Below are positions 61,831 to 64,000 of a stretch of 64,000 nt of DNA, one piece after another. Made by a program: the position numbers and the translations under genes. This DNA comes from Levilactobacillus mulengensis (GTDB lineage: Bacteria > Bacillota > Bacilli > Lactobacillales > Lactobacillaceae): positions 56,669 through 120,668 of the forward strand of contig NZ_RHNW01000008.1 in assembly GCF_003946045.1 (NCBI RefSeq), in the 5' to 3' direction. Under the pieces are notes generated by a model. That model was not told where the DNA came from. It worked only from the letters and a program-made list of their open reading frames with translations, and made no database searches. The stretch's first letter is position 1. Every line of letters begins with the position of its first letter.

Positions 61831-62793
61831 TTATTTATTCACAACATACTTCGGGTCTTGGCCCTTAGCCATCAAAACCACATTACCGGCAACGATGTCG
61901 GCCATGGCGTTCCGGGCTTCCACCGTCGCGTTACCAATGTGGGGCGTCAAAATGACGTTCTTCAGCGTGGTGAAGCCGTGATCGACTTGCGGTTCATTTT
62001 CGTAAACGTCCAATGCAGCGCCACCAATTTCCTTGGCTTGTAAGGCCTGTAACAGCGCAGCTTCATCGAGAATCGGTCCCCGACCGACATTGATAATGGC
62101 GGCCGTCGACTTCATCTGCTTAAACGTTTCCGCATTAAATTGATGCTTCGTTTCTGGCGTGAGCGGGGCGTTGATGCTAATAAAATCGCTGCTCTTAACC
62201 AGGTCATCAAAGGATTGATAGGTCACGTCGAGGGCTGCTTCATCCGCGCTAGCCAAGCGGTGGGGGGAGAAGTAGCTGACCTTCATCCCCAGACTGCCGG
62301 CCTTGCGCGCTACTTCGCTCCCGATACTGCCTAGGCCAAAGATGCCCAGCGTCTTGCCGGTAATTTCATGACCCAGGAAGTAGAGCGGTGCCCAGCCGGG
62401 AAAGCCCACGGTGCGCATCTGCTGGTCACCCTCGACCATCCGGTGACTCAGGGCTAAAATCAGACTAAGCGTCAATTCAGCCACAGAATTGGTCGAGACC
62501 TTAGGCGTGTTCGTCACGAGAATGCCTTTTTCCTTGGCGTAAGCGCTATCAATATTGTTGAAACCAGCGCCAAAGTTTGCAATCAGCTTGAGTTTCGGCG
62601 CCGCATCAATAATCTCCTGGTCAACGAACGTGGATAACGTGGTGATCAAGAAATCAGCTGTAGCGGCCTTAGCCAATAATTCTTCGTGTGAAATCAGGCC
62701 AGCGCCGGTATAACTCTCAACGTCTAAGTGATTGTCACGCAGCTGTTTCAGGGCAACTTCAGGGAATTGGGCAGTCAAATATACTTTTGTCAT
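61831..62793 (-). CDS. NAD(P)-dependent 2-hydroxyacid dehydrogenase
   Basis: 320 residues of the glyoxylate/hydroxypyruvate reductase-like group. GIFGLGSIGSEVARKA near 149-164 is the Rossmann loop. Catalytic Arg is in NVGRGPILDE, Glu in DVYENEPQV and His in ILTPHIGNA. The preceding segment FNNIDSAYAKEKGI is the substrate-loop region. The exact 2-oxo acid is unknown. Divergent from an HxlR regulator across 102 bp, which likely controls it. AGGAGG precedes the ATG. Confidence 0.88.
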   Translation of the reverse strand: MTKVYLTAQFPEVALKQLRDNHLDVESYTGAGLISHEELLAKAATADFLITTLSTFVDQEIIDAAPKLKLIANFGAGFNNIDSAYAKEKGILVTNTPKVSTNSVAELTLSLILALSHRMVEGDQQMRTVGFPGWAPLYFLGHEITGKTLGIFGLGSIGSEVARKAGSLGMKVSYFSPHRLASADEAALDVTYQSFDDLVKSSDFISINAPLTPETKHQFNAETFKQMKSTAAIINVGRGPILDEAALLQALQAKEIGGAALDVYENEPQVDHGFTTLKNVILTPHIGNATVEARNAMADIVAGNVVLMAKGQDPKYVVNK

Positions 62794-62895
62794 GATTTTT
62801 TCCTCCTAAACTTTGATACACTTAGCTTAAGCCCTAATCCGCTGTCCCACAATAACGCACTTTTTAGTTACCGGTCCGTCAAAGGAGGTCTTCAC

Positions 62896-63297
62896 GTGAC
62901 TGATACAGTTCGTAAACTCGTTCGGCAAAGGCTGAAGAACGGCGATTACACTTGTCGCAAGGAATTCACCCTGGCCATGTTTAGTGGCAAATGGAAGGTA
63001 AACATCATCTACCATTTGGGCCACGAAGGGACGTACTACTTTTATCAATTACAAACGCTGCTGCCTAACGCGTCGCACAAGGAACTCGCGAAGAAACTCA
63101 AGGAGTTGGCCGCAGACGGTTTGATCAGCCGGGAGGAAGAGGATGGTCCCCGGATTAAAATGGCCTACTCCCTCACGCCACTGGGTGAATCGCTCCTCCC
63201 CATCATCGATAGCATGTATGACTGGGGCGAGAAGCGGCTGCAGGAGCTACATATGAACAACGTTCCCTTCAACCTGGGGCCGGTTAAAAATGACTAG
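62896..63297 (+). CDS. HxlR-family winged-helix regulator
   Basis: 133 residues, the normal family length. The HxlR pattern CRKEFTLAMFSGKWKVNIIYHLGHEGTYYFYQLQTLLPNASHKELAKKLKELAADGLI covers about 20-75, with the Cys near the N-terminus present (a redox-sensitive position in some members), then the wing and YSLTPLGESLLPIIDSMYDWGEK. The GTG at 62896 is seven bases after AAAGGAGG. An upstream frame to 62728 overlaps the divergent gene and is rejected. Confidence 0.9.
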   Translation: MTDTVRKLVRQRLKNGDYTCRKEFTLAMFSGKWKVNIIYHLGHEGTYYFYQLQTLLPNASHKELAKKLKELAADGLISREEEDGPRIKMAYSLTPLGESLLPIIDSMYDWGEKRLQELHMNNVPFNLGPVKND

Positions 63298-63340
63298 CGC
63301 CATTAAAATGAGACCAGAACAAAATTTGTTTTCCATAGAA

Positions 63341-63386
63341 AACAGGAAGAAAACTCTCAAGAACCGAGAATTTTCTTCCTGTTTTT
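63341..63386. terminator. Bidirectional terminator after the HxlR gene
   Basis: AACAGGAAGAAAACTCTC pairs with GAGAATTTTCTTCCTGTT, followed by TTT. It is preceded by AAAATGAGACCAGAAC, the same sequence as in the arm of the element at 22803. Confidence 0.85.
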
Positions 63387-63399
63387 GTCCATCTCTTCC

Positions 63400-63984
63400 C
63401 TAATCATTGAGAAAGTCTGTTTGAAACTGACGGATTAATTTATTCACTGACATTCTAATTGCAGGATCACTTTGTGCCAAAGAATACTTCGTTCCCTTAT
63501 TCTTTCCACTTTTTTCAAGCAAGCCGGCTTCAACCATCTCATTTAGAATTTTATGTCCTTCATAAGAATTCTTGTACAAATCTTTCAGATTGGCGTACGA
63601 CGCAATGAGTAGGCTAGACATCCTTTTATAAGTTGACTGCCATGCACTAGGAATCCCCTCAAGCACGGATTCTGAAAGAGGAATCAACCAAATTGATAAT
63701 TCAGTAGTATATGCAGTCGTCGTAATTTCTGGCGCTCTTAATTTCAGCTTATCTGCTGTTTGATAGATACGGTGTCCACCACTACCAGTGCGTTCACCCA
63801 ATTTTGCCCGCGTAAAAATCGCAAAGATCTTAGGATTACGCGCCTCAGACTCCCCGCCAAGTATATAACGATCTTTTGTAACCCGCATTTCTCCAGGATT
63901 ACTGAATTCAATAAAATCCTTAACTAAAGGTTGAAAGTTAAATTGTACAGTAAAGGCCCGGCATGCCGGGCCTTTACTGTACAA
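63400..63984 (-). pseudogene. Schlafen AlbA_2-type protein, C-terminal part only
   Basis: The frame encodes the C-terminal half of an AlbA_2/divergent-AAA transcriptional regulator family protein: IEFSNPGEMRV near 25, GGESEARNPKIFAIFTRAKLGERTGSGGHRIYQ near 43-75, then winged-helix segments ending at residue 194. The N-terminal AlbA_2 domain is missing. The first 14 codons are formed by the 42-bp palindrome at 63943, and no proper start codon or ribosome site exists. Real homologous sequence begins near 63942. It is more A+T-rich than the genes before it. Confidence 0.7.
63943..63984. repeat. Perfect 42-bp palindrome
   Basis: Two identical inverted 21-base arms (TTGTACAGTAAAGGCCCGGC plus A) meet with no loop. 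It forms the truncation point of the gene at 63400. It could be a terminator-like hairpin, an element end or a rearrangement scar. Confidence 0.8.
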
Positions 63985-64000
63985 AAATAGACATGGATTA

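Noticed and set aside
62728..62895. Long N-terminal extension of the HxlR gene
   Set aside because: It overlaps the divergent dehydrogenase start and has no family similarity. The GTG at 62896 has a perfect AAAGGAGG site.

Overview
The window looks like the chromosome of a heterofermentative lactobacillus, most probably a Levilactobacillus relative of L. brevis. The xylose proteins (xylA, xylB, two copies of the 457-residue xylT, ROK-type xylR) closely match what I remember of L. brevis. Catabolite (cre) sites, T-box leaders, a KxYKxGKxW/LPQTN surface protein and acetoin reductase also fit. A canonical 16-bp parS site at 31384-31399 suggests the origin-proximal part of the chromosome. No rRNA, tRNA, CRISPR array or complete insertion sequence was seen.

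Layout. 227-3377: mntH with a downstream uspA, and a divergent DtxR/MntR-like regulator. 3442-6095: an A+T-rich island of small membrane-anchored paralogues, two of them decayed. 6450-8227: an NhaC-family transporter behind a T-box leader. 8352-16996: housekeeping and stress genes (GNAT, aldo/keto reductase, K+ channel, M20 deacylase, PEBP, UspA, Fra-like, acetoin reductase), with two copies of a structured intergenic repeat. 17339-28741: the xylose regulon (two xylT, xylB, xylA, xylR) with matching XylR operators and cre sites, and an LRR/MucBP surface protein between xylA and xylR. 28920-31403: arsC, a Panacea gene broken by an amber codon, and rarA.

31435-45740 is a type I BREX phage-defence locus (brxA-brxB-brxC-pglX-pglZ). 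Between pglX and pglZ, in opposite orientation, lie a second promoterless pglX cassette and a tyrosine recombinase. Three inverted-repeat pairs (138, 74 and 63 bp) connect the two pglX copies in the same reading frame, so PglX specificity is almost certainly shuffled by inversion. No brxL is present. A type IV Mrr endonuclease lies a few kb away.

46013-50926: brnQ behind a T-box, a secreted GH20-like hexosaminidase, mrr and a UDG-like protein. 51019-58765: a PucR-controlled cluster (carbamoyltransferase, YfcC-type antiporter, deiminase-like hydrolase, 2-hydroxyacid dehydrogenase, second YfcC transporter). It resembles a catabolic route for an unidentified guanidino or ureido compound, analogous to the arginine deiminase pathway. 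59125-61644: a WYL regulator with two unknown genes. 61831-63297: a 2-hydroxyacid dehydrogenase with a divergent HxlR regulator. 63400-63984: a Schlafen-AlbA-type gene whose 5' end is cut off by a perfect 42-bp palindrome.
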